From Hepsetus odoe (lineage: Eukaryota; Chordata; Actinopteri; Characiformes; Hepsetidae): 64,000 nt of DNA. The DNA is taken from positions 4,649,468 to 4,713,467 of the forward strand of contig CM029393.1 of assembly GCA_017165825.1 (NCBI GenBank). The letters are read 5' to 3'. The notes beneath the pieces were generated by a model. That model saw only the letters and a list, made by a program, of their open reading frames with translations. It searched no databases and was not told the DNA's origin. A program made the position numbers and the translations under genes. Below, piece after piece: positions 12,425 to 23,876 of the stretch (position 1 is the stretch's first letter; each line of letters starts with the position of its first letter).

Positions 12425-12699
12425 ATAGAATCTAAAGATGTGACTTTTACAGGTTACAGATCCAGAAACTCTTAAATTAAGAAAAAAACTGCTTTCATGA
12501 TTTAAATGAAGTGAAAGTGACTATTTAACTCTAGCTCAGCTACATCAGACTGGATCAGCTCCATGAGCTGCTGCCATTAAGATTAAGATCTTCACCCACT
12601 CGGGCAGAGCCACCACTACTAGCTCGCCAAACTTCCATCTACAGACACAAATAAACTCTTTTATTGCGCTTAACAAAATTAATCTCTTAATTGTTTAAT

Positions 12700-12896
12700 T
12701 ATGCACTTTCTCTTTCTTTTTCTCCTTCTTTGTTTCCGGTGTCGACCAGAGGAGGGTGGGTTACCCTTTTGGGTTTTGGTTCCTCCCAAGGTTTCTTCCT
12801 CCTGTTTTGGGGGCTTGAACACAGTTTCTGTAAAGCTGCTTTGTGACAACAACAGTTGTAAAAAGCGCTATATAAATAAAGCTCACTTTATTTATA
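12700..12896 (+). repeat. 3' end of a fish LINE-type retroposon
   Basis: The phrases gtcgaccagaggagggtgggtt, ggttcctcccaaggtttcttcc, ctgtaaagctgctttgtgacaa and aaaagcgctatataaataaa are, in this order, the familiar 3' tail of a very common fish repeat. No coding sequence remains. Confidence 0.6.
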
Positions 12897-12995
12897 GGGG
12901 TGGTGGTAGTCTAGTGTTAGGATACTTTCCTACAGACCAAGAGGATCGAATCCCACCTCCAGCACTACCACCAATGGGCTCCTGAGCAAGACCCT
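12897..12995 (+). mobile_element. SINE family 2, 5' part, interrupted by another SINE
   Basis: The head ggtggtggtagtctagtgtt, a B-box-like ggatcgaatccc and gggctcctgagcaagaccctta stop abruptly at a TAAGT. The same element resumes at 13302 with accccaagttgctccaagggg. Confidence 0.65.
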
Positions 12996-13000
12996 TAAGT

Positions 13001-13296
13001 GAAAGTGAAAATTCTTGTCATTGTGAGAACACACAGCACAGAACAGCAGACAGTGAACCACAACGAAATTGGACATCTGCATTTAACACAGTGAACCACA
13101 GCAAAATTGGACTTCTGCATTTAACCCATGCACAAACACACACCGTGCAGCAGTGGGCAGAAAGCTATAAAAGCTGCCCGGGGAGCAGTGACATGGACGG
13201 TACCTTGCTCAAGGCAACCTCAGGGCAACCTACTGGTAAGTAGGCAATCTTCTGATCCTGTGGCCAACTCCCTAACCACTAGGCCACCGTTGCTCC
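13001..13296 (-). mobile_element. SINE family 1 inserted within a family 2 SINE
   Basis: A near-complete minus-strand copy runs from the head (ggagcaacggtggcctagtg, read from 13296) to the tail ending in ttcactttcac at 13001. TAAGT at 12996-13000 and again at 13297-13301 is the likely target-site duplication. The inner part carries a short tandem duplication around cagtgaaccacaRcRaaattgga. Confidence 0.72.
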
Positions 13297-13301
13297 TAAG
13301 T

Positions 13302-13327
13302 TAACCCCAAGTTGCTCCAAGGGGATC
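13302..13327 (+). mobile_element. SINE family 2, continuation after the nested insertion
   Basis: The segment accccaagttgctccaaggggat continues the family 2 body interrupted at 12995. It matches the order seen at 35.25 kb (ctgagtgtctccaaggggac). Confidence 0.5.
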
Positions 13328-13480
13328 ATATCCAGCAGCCATATCCAGCACCCATGGAGCAGTAATGGGGAAAGTACCTTGCTCAAGGGACCTTCAGGAC
13401 AACCTACTAGTCTGGGATTCTAAACCACGCCCTTCCAATCCTGGGGCCTAGTCCCTAACCACTAAGACACTGATGTCCAT
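13328..13480 (-). mobile_element. SINE family 1, truncated copy
   Basis: The head and CCTTGAGCAAGG body are readable on the minus strand. The tail is missing where it abuts the nested pair. The B box is decayed. Confidence 0.7.
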
Positions 13481-14502
13481 TTACTGAATTCTAATAAATT
13501 ATCTTCCTTATTAATATCATCAGGTAATGAAAATTTGTTCATTAGCAGTGTTACCTGCTCCTTACAAAGGTATATAGGTTTATTTCATAAGAGAAATGAA
13601 GAAAATGTTTTACCACAAGAAGGAAATTACAGGCTGTGGTAAAATAGTGTCAAAAATGAGTAATGATCAACTAAAATCACTAAAAGGTTCCACATGATGC
13701 CACATATAATAGTGCCCCAGCAAATAACATCAGATATCCATAAACAAAGATATTTTTACCCCTTATACCTAATTCCCTCATGTCATCTGTATTTTTCAGA
13801 CTAAAATAGGTTTTCAATCTTAATTCAATTGGTGTCCAAAGCTAGTAGACCAAAGCAAAAAGTCTGAGTAGCTGTTTTGTTGTATAGATGCAGTTCAAAC
13901 AGCAATCAAAGGTGCAAAAAGCAAAACATGATGCAAAAAGACTTCCCAGACTCCACCTACCCTGCACTTTAAAACTTGGTGCCCAGTTTATAGTTTTAAG
14001 CCATGCCATTTCACGATCCTCTGCACCATATGCTTGACTGGTTATAAAAGCAGCCCACAGTGTACCGGTGGTTTATATTTGAGAGTGACACTGAAAAATG
14101 CATAATTCATTTTCATTTGGAGGAAATAAATTGGGGCAGGGTGGGGTAGGGCGGGAAGCTATGCTCCAATATCACGGGGAATGCGTCTCTCCGAGACAGC
14201 TGGATGCACGTGGCTGGGTAATAACATTATATTGGTTCTGTCAGGTAATTTCTACAAGTGTTAGCCACACTGGAGGCAGGGGCGCATTGCAATCACTGGG
14301 GAAGGGTGCTGTGGGTTGGGAGGAGGGGGGTGGGTATCACATCACAGCTCATCCCAAACCATTCTGCTGCTGCTGCCTCCTCGCTGGCTCGGTGCGGGTA
14401 ATTGCAATCTGGGCTTGACGCTGTAAATAATTGACCCTCTCGACCTGTTACTCTGATGGGATTCTAACTGGGGCTCTGACTTTTGGAGGGGAGTTGGAGC
14501 AA
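13481..14502. other. Intergenic, nothing recognised
   Basis: A G-rich stretch sits near 14130-14340. No recognised gene. Confidence 0.5.
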
Positions 14503-14557
14503 TGTGTGTATGAGTATGTATGTGTGTTTGTGTGTGTGTGTGTGTGTATGTGTGTGC
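14503..14557. repeat. (TG)n microsatellite, interrupted
   Basis: TG repeats with TATG interruptions. Confidence 0.9.
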
Positions 14558-14734
14558 CTCAATGTCATCTAGAAAGATTGAGATCGAAAGATAGAGTGAA
14601 AGAGGTGTTTGTGTGTGTATAAATGCCATCAAAGCATCACTCCCACACAGTCTCCTTTGCCCATTCACTTTAATTTCACTGCAGGGCTCATCCTCACATT
14701 TGATTCTGTTAACAGATTAGTGCTTTACTCATCC

Positions 14735-14739
14735 TGTGT

Positions 14740-14809
<70 letters not shown>
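14735..14809. repeat. (TG)n microsatellite
   Basis: About 75 bases of nearly pure TG. Confidence 0.97.
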
Positions 14810-14811
<2 letters not shown>

Positions 14812-16911
14812 AAATTCCCTCCCAATTCACTGAAAGTCTGAAACGACAAGTATGCCAACAGGTGCCAATGTACATATGCTTTGGCTGATGCCCCACTTGC
14901 AGGTATCAGTTTCTTCAAACATGTTCGTTTACTATATTAAAGGCCAGGTGACTTGTCAAAAATGTAGCCTACCCAAAAGACAGTAGTTTGTTGTTTGTGA
15001 TAAAATAACTTTGCTTTTAAGATGTTTATGATGTGCCTCGGTGACCACTGTTTCCCCATTACCGCTGATGTATGGGCTTACTAAGGTCACCCTATCCCCC
15101 TGGCAACATGAACGTCATGCCGCTCCTTGACTCAGAGCTTAGACAAATGCCAGTGACCGCCGCTGCTCTCCGACAAACAATCGGCTGGCGCGGCCGTTCC
15201 CTCGCTAATGTCAGCCGCTAACACTAACTCTACCTGACCCCAACACTGGCACATAAATAAAAGAAATATCCATTCCTACAATCACGTCCTTTGGCCCCTA
15301 CTCTCCCTATGGAGGCTAGGCTAGATGCCAGGCATGTGTATGTATGTGTGTGAAAGTGTGTATTTGTGTGTGGCTATCAAGTCCTGTTAGGTGGGCTTTG
15401 GTCTCATTGTGTTGTTCCCCTCTGTGCTCAAAGCCAGATCCTGCTGTGTTCCTGTCTTCCACACTGTGATGAGACCTGGACACCCACCCCCCCCCAGTCC
15501 CTACCATAGCACCAGATATTCTTAGGTCTATGAGTTTCGAGAGATCAGATGATGTAGCGACAGAAGAAAATTGTCCAGATAAGGGCAAAAAGGGCAAAGC
15601 ATGAACGCTGAAAGCTCAAGATTGGTTGAAAGGCATGCCATGTGTTTTGTTCCTCTACTGGGTTTTATATTTGGCTGGAAAAAAGAAAAGTATCTAGAAT
15701 TCTTTTATCGTTTTGATGTCATGACCCTGGTGTTCTTGCTCTGTGGTAACTCTACAGAGGCAATCTAAAAGTCTTTGCCCTATTAGGTCAAATCGTATTA
15801 TCTTGGCCAATACAATTTGAGTGGTGAACAAAAGTTTGGACCTTTTGGAAGGTCTTTTGCTAACAACTTTTGCTACTATACAATTAGTTTTGTTTCAGCT
15901 ACTGAAGTACATATATTACTTTCACAGTACAGCATTAATAAATTCTTTAGCGCAATAGAGCAATGCTGCAAAAAGAAAAAAAAAAACACACACACTCTTG
16001 GTTTCCTAGAGAACTGTTTAACAGATGTTTCTTTTTCAATATTGTAATTATTAATTTTCTAAAAAACCTTACCACTGTAAATGAGTAACATAATATAATG
16101 CACATATAGTAAGGAGCGTTCTCATGCATAAACAAATTGATCAATGCCATTTTCTTAGTACGCACACCTACATCTACTTAGTTGCTGAAGTTAATGTGTA
16201 GTTAAGTTTATTCTTTGCTATCTACCTTGACTGGAACCAGAAGACAGCTGTGTTGTAAGGAAGAGCAGATCCAAAGCATGAGTCCCTTTCATCCTCCCTA
16301 ACCTCTCCCGCTCTCTCCTCCTTCCAACAGACAGCCAATCAATACTTTATCAGCAGCCAGACAGGCCAAGCTAGCTGCTTCACCACAGAAGCAATTAGCT
16401 GCTTTAACAAAGACGGACGCGTGTCTTAAACACAAACAAAAGCAAGCAGCAAACACAACAGAACAAACTCCACATCAAGGTGTTTTTGTCACTTTGCATT
16501 TGGACGCAGAGTGTTCAACGCCAGCCCCTAATGGATATTGAATAGACAGACGCACATTAAGAAAAGCAACAAACAGACAAATGGGCCTTATCAGTCCAAG
16601 CTATTCATTAGGAAATCCCTGAAGGGAGCCATGGAACGTGGGAGCATGTGTACCAGAGCCTTGTGCCACACATCACTTTCCTTCTGAGCTTTGGCTATTG
16701 TTATTTTTCCATGGTGATCGTTCAAAGATAATTGGGTGACAGGGCTTTCATGCGAAGGAGAAAATATAATTGTATGTAAGTGGTATATGGAGGACATTTA
16801 TGTGAACAAAGTCAAAAAACATTATATATGTAAACATAAAATTAGTTGCATGCAACTTAAATATTTTAAATAACAACATTGAAAGTTTATATAGATCTTA
16901 ACCTACTACAT
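14810..16911. other. Intergenic; two complex islands, no gene
   Basis: The stretches at 15040-15240 and 16250-16620 are less repetitive and more GC-rich than their surroundings and could be conserved non-coding DNA. I recognise no coding sequence in them. Confidence 0.4.
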
Positions 16912-17460
16912 TTATCCCCCAAGTGCAAACAGTGCTGAACCTTTTCTGCCACCTTCTAATTTCCTTTGACACTTAATTGTTTTTGATCTCAGAAAATACT
17001 GTATAATACAAAAGATAACCTGAATAATAAAATAAACATTTTTGAAAAATGACTGTGTTAGATAATGAAGGACAAAGCTCATCAACACTTTTATCACCCA
17101 TAGGAAAAAGTAATTGCCCCTTAACTTAATACTTTGCCGTGATACCTTCAGCAGAAACAGTAATTACATTTCTCACCGTACAGGAGACGAGCCTTTGGCA
17201 TCACTTTGGAGAAATTTTAGGAAACCCGCTCTTGAAAACTGTTCAATTTTAGTTACATTGGTGAATGTTTGTACTTTTTCAATTGGGTTCAGGACAGGAC
17301 TTTGACTAGGCCACTCCAAAATCTTAATTTAATTTTTTTCAGCCATTCAGGTGAATTCCTCTCATGCTTTTAAGAGTTGTCCTACTACACAGCCTAACTG
17401 TGCTTGAGCTCCAGATCATTGAATATTGCCTGTAATTTGTCCTATCCTTTCTGGTTGAGA
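16912..17460 (-). mobile_element. Degenerate Tc1/mariner-superfamily transposase
   Basis: Reading the minus strand from about 17322, the peptide ILEWPSQSPVLNPI is the conserved region before the last acidic residue of Tc1-type DDE transposases (W-P-x-Q-S-P-D-L-N-P-I-E). The expected Asp is replaced by Val. The surrounding frames are broken and no terminal repeats were found, so the limits are approximate. Confidence 0.6.
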
Positions 17461-18050
17461 GCTTTATTCGTTCTTCCATCTTATGACAAGGTCCTGAAAC
17501 AGCTTATAAAAAGCAACAGCAAAGTGGCAACAGCAAAGCAGTTTCTCTCAAGGACCAACTCAGTAACAAGAATACATACAATGTATAAACAAAGTTGTAC
17601 AATCACAGAAGAACTGAACCTATTGACTGTATATTTTATATACAATAACAAATCTCTTCAATTGGCAGTTCTACTTGTATGTATACTACTTGTATCTATT
17701 GTTTCTCTTTCTCAACTCATTAACAAATAGCTATTATGGACTGTATTCTATTTTTTCGATGTATCTGTGTCATTTGTTAGCCCTATTTAGTCTCTTCATT
17801 ACATATCAGAGAGTATATATTATTTTGGTGTTGGATCATTCTGACAACGGCAAAATGACACCTGCATGGTGGATACAAAGCAAATAGTAGTTGAAGCTGA
17901 TTAAATGGAAAATTGTCAATTCAAAGCAGGTGTCCTTAACAAAGTGGCTCATCAGCAACTATGATATACTAACATATAATGATGATATATTGTTATGCAT
18001 ACAGACACACCCACACATAAATATATATATATATATATTATATATATATA
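17461..18050. other. AT-rich intergenic sequence ending in (TA)n
   Basis: A TA repeat at 18020-18050 borders the next SINE. Confidence 0.6.
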
Positions 18051-18298
18051 TGGCAGTGGTGGCCTAGTGGTTAGGGCGTTGGCCCTATGATCGGAGGATC
18101 GGGGGTTCGAACCCCTTCCCAATGGGTTGCCCTGAGGTACCCTTGAGCAAGGTGCTGTCCCCGTCCCACTCCTCCTTGCGATGGGCTGGCGACCTGTCCA
18201 GGGTGCGTCCCCCGTCCTCGCCCTGTGTGCGCTGGGTTGGACACCAGCACTCCCCCGCAACCCCGTTTGGGACAAGCGGCAGATAATGGATGGATGGA
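18051..18298 (+). mobile_element. Full-length tRNA-derived SINE, family 1 (long subfamily)
   Basis: A box TGGCCTAGTGG at 18060-18070, B box GGTTCGAACCC at 18104-18114, then CCTGAGGTACCCTTGAGCAAGG. The body continues with gatgggctggcgacctgtcc and ends gggacaagcggcagataatgg plus TGGA units. It was inserted in a TA repeat, which continues on both sides and so hides the target-site duplication. Confidence 0.92.
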
Positions 18299-18776
18299 GA
18301 GATATATATATATGAAATGCCCTGTTTCTTTGCTTTTGTGAAAGGTGAAATGTGTGAGCCTGAAGCCTCCCAAACCTGTATGTCTGTATACCATTGTCAT
18401 TCCCAGGGAATATGACACCTCCTGCCTCTCTGGTTTGTTGAAATGCTGGAGTGAGTGGAGCTCAGTCACTCCTGGCAGGCTGGAGACATTTTGTGCCTGA
18501 ATGTCCTTGGTTGCCTGGCTGAGTGACACATAGCAGTGGGAGAGGGTTCTTATTTGAGTGTAGGCGGTGGGGGAGCTTCTTCTCCCCAGTGTGTACTGCA
18601 CACTGCCGCCACACACATATGTGCTTGATGAGTAAAGTGAGCAGTGCTCTCGCTTGCTTGGATGAATGGATATGGGCACAGCAACCCCCTCAGTGTGGGC
18701 ACTGATGACAGAAGAGGACAAGAGGACTACAGAGCAGCAGGCGATGCTCTATGTCCTCTTTACTGCTTCTAGTTAC
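18299..18776. other. Intergenic; minus-strand stop-free stretch, no gene recognised
   Basis: A 216-codon minus-strand frame begins here and ends inside the SINE. Its peptide is not recognisable. Confidence 0.45.
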
Positions 18777-18788
18777 CCCCCCCCCCCA

Positions 18789-18848
<60 letters not shown>

Positions 18849-18849
18849 C
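18777..18849. repeat. Poly-C, (CT)n and (CA)n compound tract
   Basis: Ten Cs, then about 50 bases of CT, then CA. A long mirror-symmetric pyrimidine tract that can form triplex DNA. Confidence 0.95.
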
Positions 18850-20217
18850 TTGCTGTCAATCAAGAACTCTCTGCTGCTCTCTCCATCCTCTCTCCCCTCC
18901 ACGTACGTTTCCTCTCATTACTTGTCGAGAGGTTGTCTTCCTCCTGTCCTCTCCACTTCTCTCTCCCCCTCTCTCTGCAAAGTGCCTGAGAGTGGACTAC
19001 AGTGCCACATGATTCCTGTTCCACTTTTCTAGCATCCACTCTTACTAAACAGTCTACCAAACCCAAAGAGTTCTTCAGGTGTCTGCTTTGGTACACTCTT
19101 AAAATAAAGATACCAGAAAGGTGCCTTGGGTGTGAAGCTGTAAAAGTACTATTTTGTTTCTCTAAAGAATCTTGCTGTTTTCATTACCGGTTTTGTTTTT
19201 ATTTTCTAATAAACAAATAGAGTGTGTTTTTATTAATTGTATATTAATATATCTATTATACATCTCTTTTCAATGTGTGTGTTTGTGTGTTAGGCAAAGC
19301 AAATGACCAGAAGCAGATACTAATTTAAATCTCCAGCTTAAACTTTGCCAAGTAAAATTTTATCATGACTGTGGTTTTGTACTAAAATCACATGTCCATC
19401 CTAAGAATCTCTTACAAACCTTTATTTTTAAGAGTGTGGCCAGTGGACAGGTTTTGGCAAGTGCCCATACTCTTCCTGTTGCTGTTGTCCATTTCATCTC
19501 TCCCGCTCCCTCCCTCCCTGCTCCTCTGTCCTTATCTCCATCCATCTCGGCCACATCATCGTCTCCTGCTATCTCTCCCCCACACATGCTCTCCCTCTTT
19601 CAAATCCCCGTATCGCTTCGTCTCGCTCCCCTTTTCAGTTCCCAGTAATCATTCTCTCTGTCTCTGGATGGAGGGAGAGAGACAGCCATCTTCTCTTAGT
19701 ATCTCTGCCTCCATCTGTTCCCTCACTCCCCATCTCTCTCTCTCAATTTCTCCTTTTCTGTGTCTTTCATCCACTCCTGTGTCTGAAAAAGCCAGACAGT
19801 TTCTGCCAAGTTCTCTCTCCATGGTCCGTCAGCTTCATAGAAAAGCATAATGTATAGGCAGAGTTAAGCGGTTTAAAACTGGCTCGTCACAAACACTCAT
19901 TTACAGTCATGTGTAGAGTAAATATGATAAGCATGCATGAATGGATGTCGGGTTTTCATACAGTGTCAGTGGGGTTTACCAGATTTGATTTGTTGTATGG
20001 GAGTGCAAAGGACAGAAAGTGTGAAAAAACATCTGTTTTGGTTCTGTGAAATGACATTCATAGAGACAACCAGTCGGAGGCTACTACTACTACCACTACA
20101 ACAAACACACACACACTTCCACAAACACACATGCACACACTACCCATCCTGCGACAGATGTGAGCTAGTCTGACACGCTCTGTCATCTCACTTACTTATC
20201 GTGCCTGTAGCAGAGCT
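18850..20217. other. Intergenic, pyrimidine-rich, no gene
   Basis: Pyrimidine-rich stretches (18850-18980 and 19480-19780) create long stop-free frames without recognisable protein. Confidence 0.5.
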
Positions 20218-20545
20218 GTGTATGACCGCTTGACTCTTGTCTATATAAAGAACTGGGCTTGAGTGTCTGTCAGAGCAGGACTCAGTTCACAGCAGAAGAA
20301 CTTCAAACTGAATCTGAACTAAACTCAAACTTTACTGGAAACTCTCAGACCATAAAAGTGGTTAGAAAAGTTGCATTCTGCATGAGTAAAAAAAATCTTA
20401 TATTCTTTGCAATGACAAACAGGCTGGGAAATATAAATGGCTTATTAAATTGTTAAGGCCTTCTTCCATGCGGCATTTACATCATACCAGTGCAAACTCC
20501 TGCTGGTTTTAAAGGCCACTGGAAATTAATATGGCAACAACACGT
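20218..20545 (+). promoter_or_regulatory. Possible isolated promoter and leader
   Basis: TATATAAAG at 20242-20250 is followed 20-30 bases later by gtctgtcagagcaggactca, which resembles a transcript start. A purine/CA-rich leader and a GTAAGT donor-like site at 20543 follow. A 24-codon ORF lies at 20382-20456. It could be a distal first exon of cdk18 or of a non-coding RNA. This rests on motifs alone. Confidence 0.25.
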
Positions 20546-23500
20546 AAGTAGAACACAAAGAAACTCTTTCTTTAAAATAGATCATATATATGTAATTTAC
20601 GAATCAAACATATCTCTCCATGCCAACTCCTACTTAAAATGCTTGCAGGTTACGTCCTCTCTAGGGTATGATCCTAAGAAAGATTTTGGCATTAATTCCA
20701 GACATAGGGACAAAACTGGGTAGCTGCACCCCAATAAAACATTACTGGATTTATTAACACTATACCATAAAAATGTACATTTTCATGAAAGCATTTTGAT
20801 AATGCCATACAATCCTGAAAATGCACATGGACATGTTTTCAGGAGATGGTACATCATTGTCCCTTGACGCATTATTAAAAGGAACCTGGAAGACCTCCCA
20901 TAGGGCTTCATAATGATTTTTAATCAATCAAATCACTAATGGGAGCTAAGGAAACAATAACAATACACCCTCTCTTTATGCTTCTGCTTGTCAGCTGAAG
21001 TTCTCATTTATTCTCTCCCCATTGCACACAAGTTGATCGAACCTACCACACGGCAGGGCGGCATTAATCAGTATTAAGTTGAACTGACTGGCTCAGACAT
21101 GACAGATCTCGCTTGACACGACCCCGACGACTCACTTGTAATTCAACGCATCGACTCCTTTCACTTGAACTCAAGCTCTTGAAAAATGGAGAGCGCGACG
21201 CGCCAGGCCTTGGACAGGAGTGTGACTGGGTTGCAAGTGAAGCTTTCTAAAGAAAGGAAGAAAAAAAAGAAGAGTTCACCGATTCCTTGGAGGGTGGACA
21301 AAACACTGGCTGCTGGGGCGGAGGGTGGGGGTGCAAGTGACAACCTCAAACAGGGACATTTTGGACGTGGACTTTGTGTGTCATCGTCTTTTAGAGAGTG
21401 AGACGGTGGGGAGGAGGGCCACTGACACATTGAGGAGTTGCTTTATTAAAATTCTCGCCGCAGTAGTGCCCCTGACAGTGTGACTCAGACCCGGCACTCA
21501 TCTCCTCTTCCTCCTCACCCCCCCACCTGCTCCCACAGAGGTCGATCAGTTAATGACGTGGCCACCGGCCCCAAATGTCACCAGCTTTCATAGGATAAAA
21601 AGATGGGACCAGTTTTGTGGGCTTTATCTCTTCATAAATATATGTGTGTTCACGTGTATATGTGGAGGTGAAGCTGTGTGTGTGTATATTTAAAAACTCC
21701 AAAGATATAGATATGTTTTTGGAAATATGCCATATTATTCGGACTTATTTGCAAGTATTTGCCTCTGTGTGTTTTAGAGCTGTTAGTAAAATTTCACAGA
21801 GAGATGGCAGGTCATATTCAGTCTGGTGAATATAATGGGAACAGAAGAAGAACGGTACAAGGTGAGAAAAAAAGAATGAAAAAAACTTAAAGCCTCCAAA
21901 AAATAAGTCATTTCTTTAAGCCAAAAATGAAATCCAAGACATACTTGGCATTGTGAAGTTATTTTTAACTAATAACTAGCATCACCATCTCTGGGCTTCA
22001 GCACACACTTCATTCTCAACCCTTTCCTAATAATTCCCCAACAAGCCTCTGCAGATACAAAGAATTAAGTGCCAAGCTTTTTAAATTTCTCATTTTAATG
22101 AAATGGCTTGTCTCAAATTAGGCTGGCACTCTATTGACAGCGGTGGAAAGCCTGAATTTGTATTCCGGCACACAGATCAAGTCCTCTCCAGAATCAATTT
22201 CAACCAGAGAATAAGCTGTGAAATTAAATACCCTTTAGCAAGATGCTGTACCTCTGAAATTATTCAAATGGACAGTTTGCAATTGTCATGGTTATGAAAA
22301 AAAGGAAGAAGAGGTGAAGCTTAGCAAATACTATATTTCACTGTTTACACTTTTCAAATCAAAAGGCTATTGTCGGAAGATTGCTCACCATAAACTGACC
22401 TGTGCTCTTTAGAATGGGGGTTGTGCACAATCGTGAGCTATATTGTGCTCTCTGGGCACTGTCCATCAAATATGGAGTCGTTATAGATGCTGAATGTCAT
22501 TCTGTGATGGAAAATGTTCTGATGACAGATTTGATCGATGAAGATCTCACAGTGGTTGCTTTCTGAGACAAAATGCAGACTGTTAAAATACCACTAACTA
22601 TACCTTTAGTAGATAAATGTAATGAGACAGTTCGGTCTGCACTCTCTTAGGAGCCTCACTATTTAGTACCATCTTACAAAATTAAACAATCTTATTAGCT
22701 GTGCTGTATATTACACTGTATGTTAAGTTTGTAATGTGCTCTTTTCCAGGGCAGGTGCTTCAATTGTTCCCAGAGAAAAAGGGACACGACACTGGTATGC
22801 CATCTAGTGGAGGACTCTCCCACCGGCTTTCACTTTTAGCACAAAGGAGCATTTTGTTGCAGAAGTAAGGTGATGATGCCGCTGCTACATTGCACAAAGG
22901 CACTGTGAAAAGACTCAATTCTCTATGGGGAAGGGCCTTTCTGGGGAATTGTGGAAATGGAATTCGCTGCTTGAACTTTGAAAGGTGATACGTGGTAAGA
23001 TGAAAAGAGGAGATGGTTGCAGCTGCGTATATGATTGTATCAGATGTGAGCAAAAAATCTGTTTGGCACCTCAGTGACATCCATACAATGGCTCACAGCA
23101 AAAAGGCTTCACCACAAGAAGAAAATGAACCTTTTAAAAAAAGTAATAATAATAATCATTGTAAGGCAAGGATGTCTGTTGGAAATTCACATTCTCAAAC
23201 TACACTGTATGCACATCATGTCTGTATTGCGCCCATCACAATAGTTTCAAAGATTTTTTTTTTCTAGAGGTGCACAAGTTATAGTGGAAAATTGACCTCA
23301 TTGTGGGAGTTAAACTGAAATGGATATTAGGCCAGAAAATTCCTGATCTCATTATGACAGACAGATAATGAAACTGATGGAATGAAGATGCCTGGATTGG
23401 TCTTTTCCTTAAACCTTATTAAAGTCCCTCCAAACAGGCCACCAGATCTGCTATTTACGCAGCATTTCCATTAAATGCCTCTGCTAAAATCTTTGTATTT

Positions 23501-23794
23501 TTTGTGCCCTCTGCCTTCCTAAATTTCAATAGCGGCACCCAGTAATGCTGCTTGTCTCATTTCCCTAAACCCTTCATTGCGCTCTCATTTTTTGCTTCAT
23601 CTCTGTCTACCCATTTGACCCTCTGCCTCCCTCCTGTCATTCAGCCTTCCCTTCTTTCTGCCTAGCTATCTTTCTCATATTCTCACTTTCTCTCTTTTAT
23701 GCTTTCAGGCTAGCCATTTTGCTAGCAGGCTCGCAGCCAGAGCTGTTGATTGGGTTTGAGGTGTGTAGGAGAGAGGGTAACGGGGAGAAAAAGC

Positions 23795-23796
<2 letters not shown>
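20546..23796. other. Intergenic; complex islands, no gene
   Basis: The stretch at 20920-21640 is complex, with homeodomain-type ATTAAT/TAAT motifs and a TGACGTGG. The rest is AT-rich unique sequence. No coding region recognised. Confidence 0.4.

Positions 23797-23873
<77 letters not shown>
23797..23873. repeat. (GA)n microsatellite
   Basis: GA repeat with GACA interruptions. Confidence 0.96.

Positions 23874-23876
<3 letters not shown>

Noticed and set aside
18071..18721. A 216-codon minus-strand open frame
   Set aside because: Its C-terminal third is antisense SINE sequence and the rest matches no protein I know. One frame of this length is not surprising in 64 kb.
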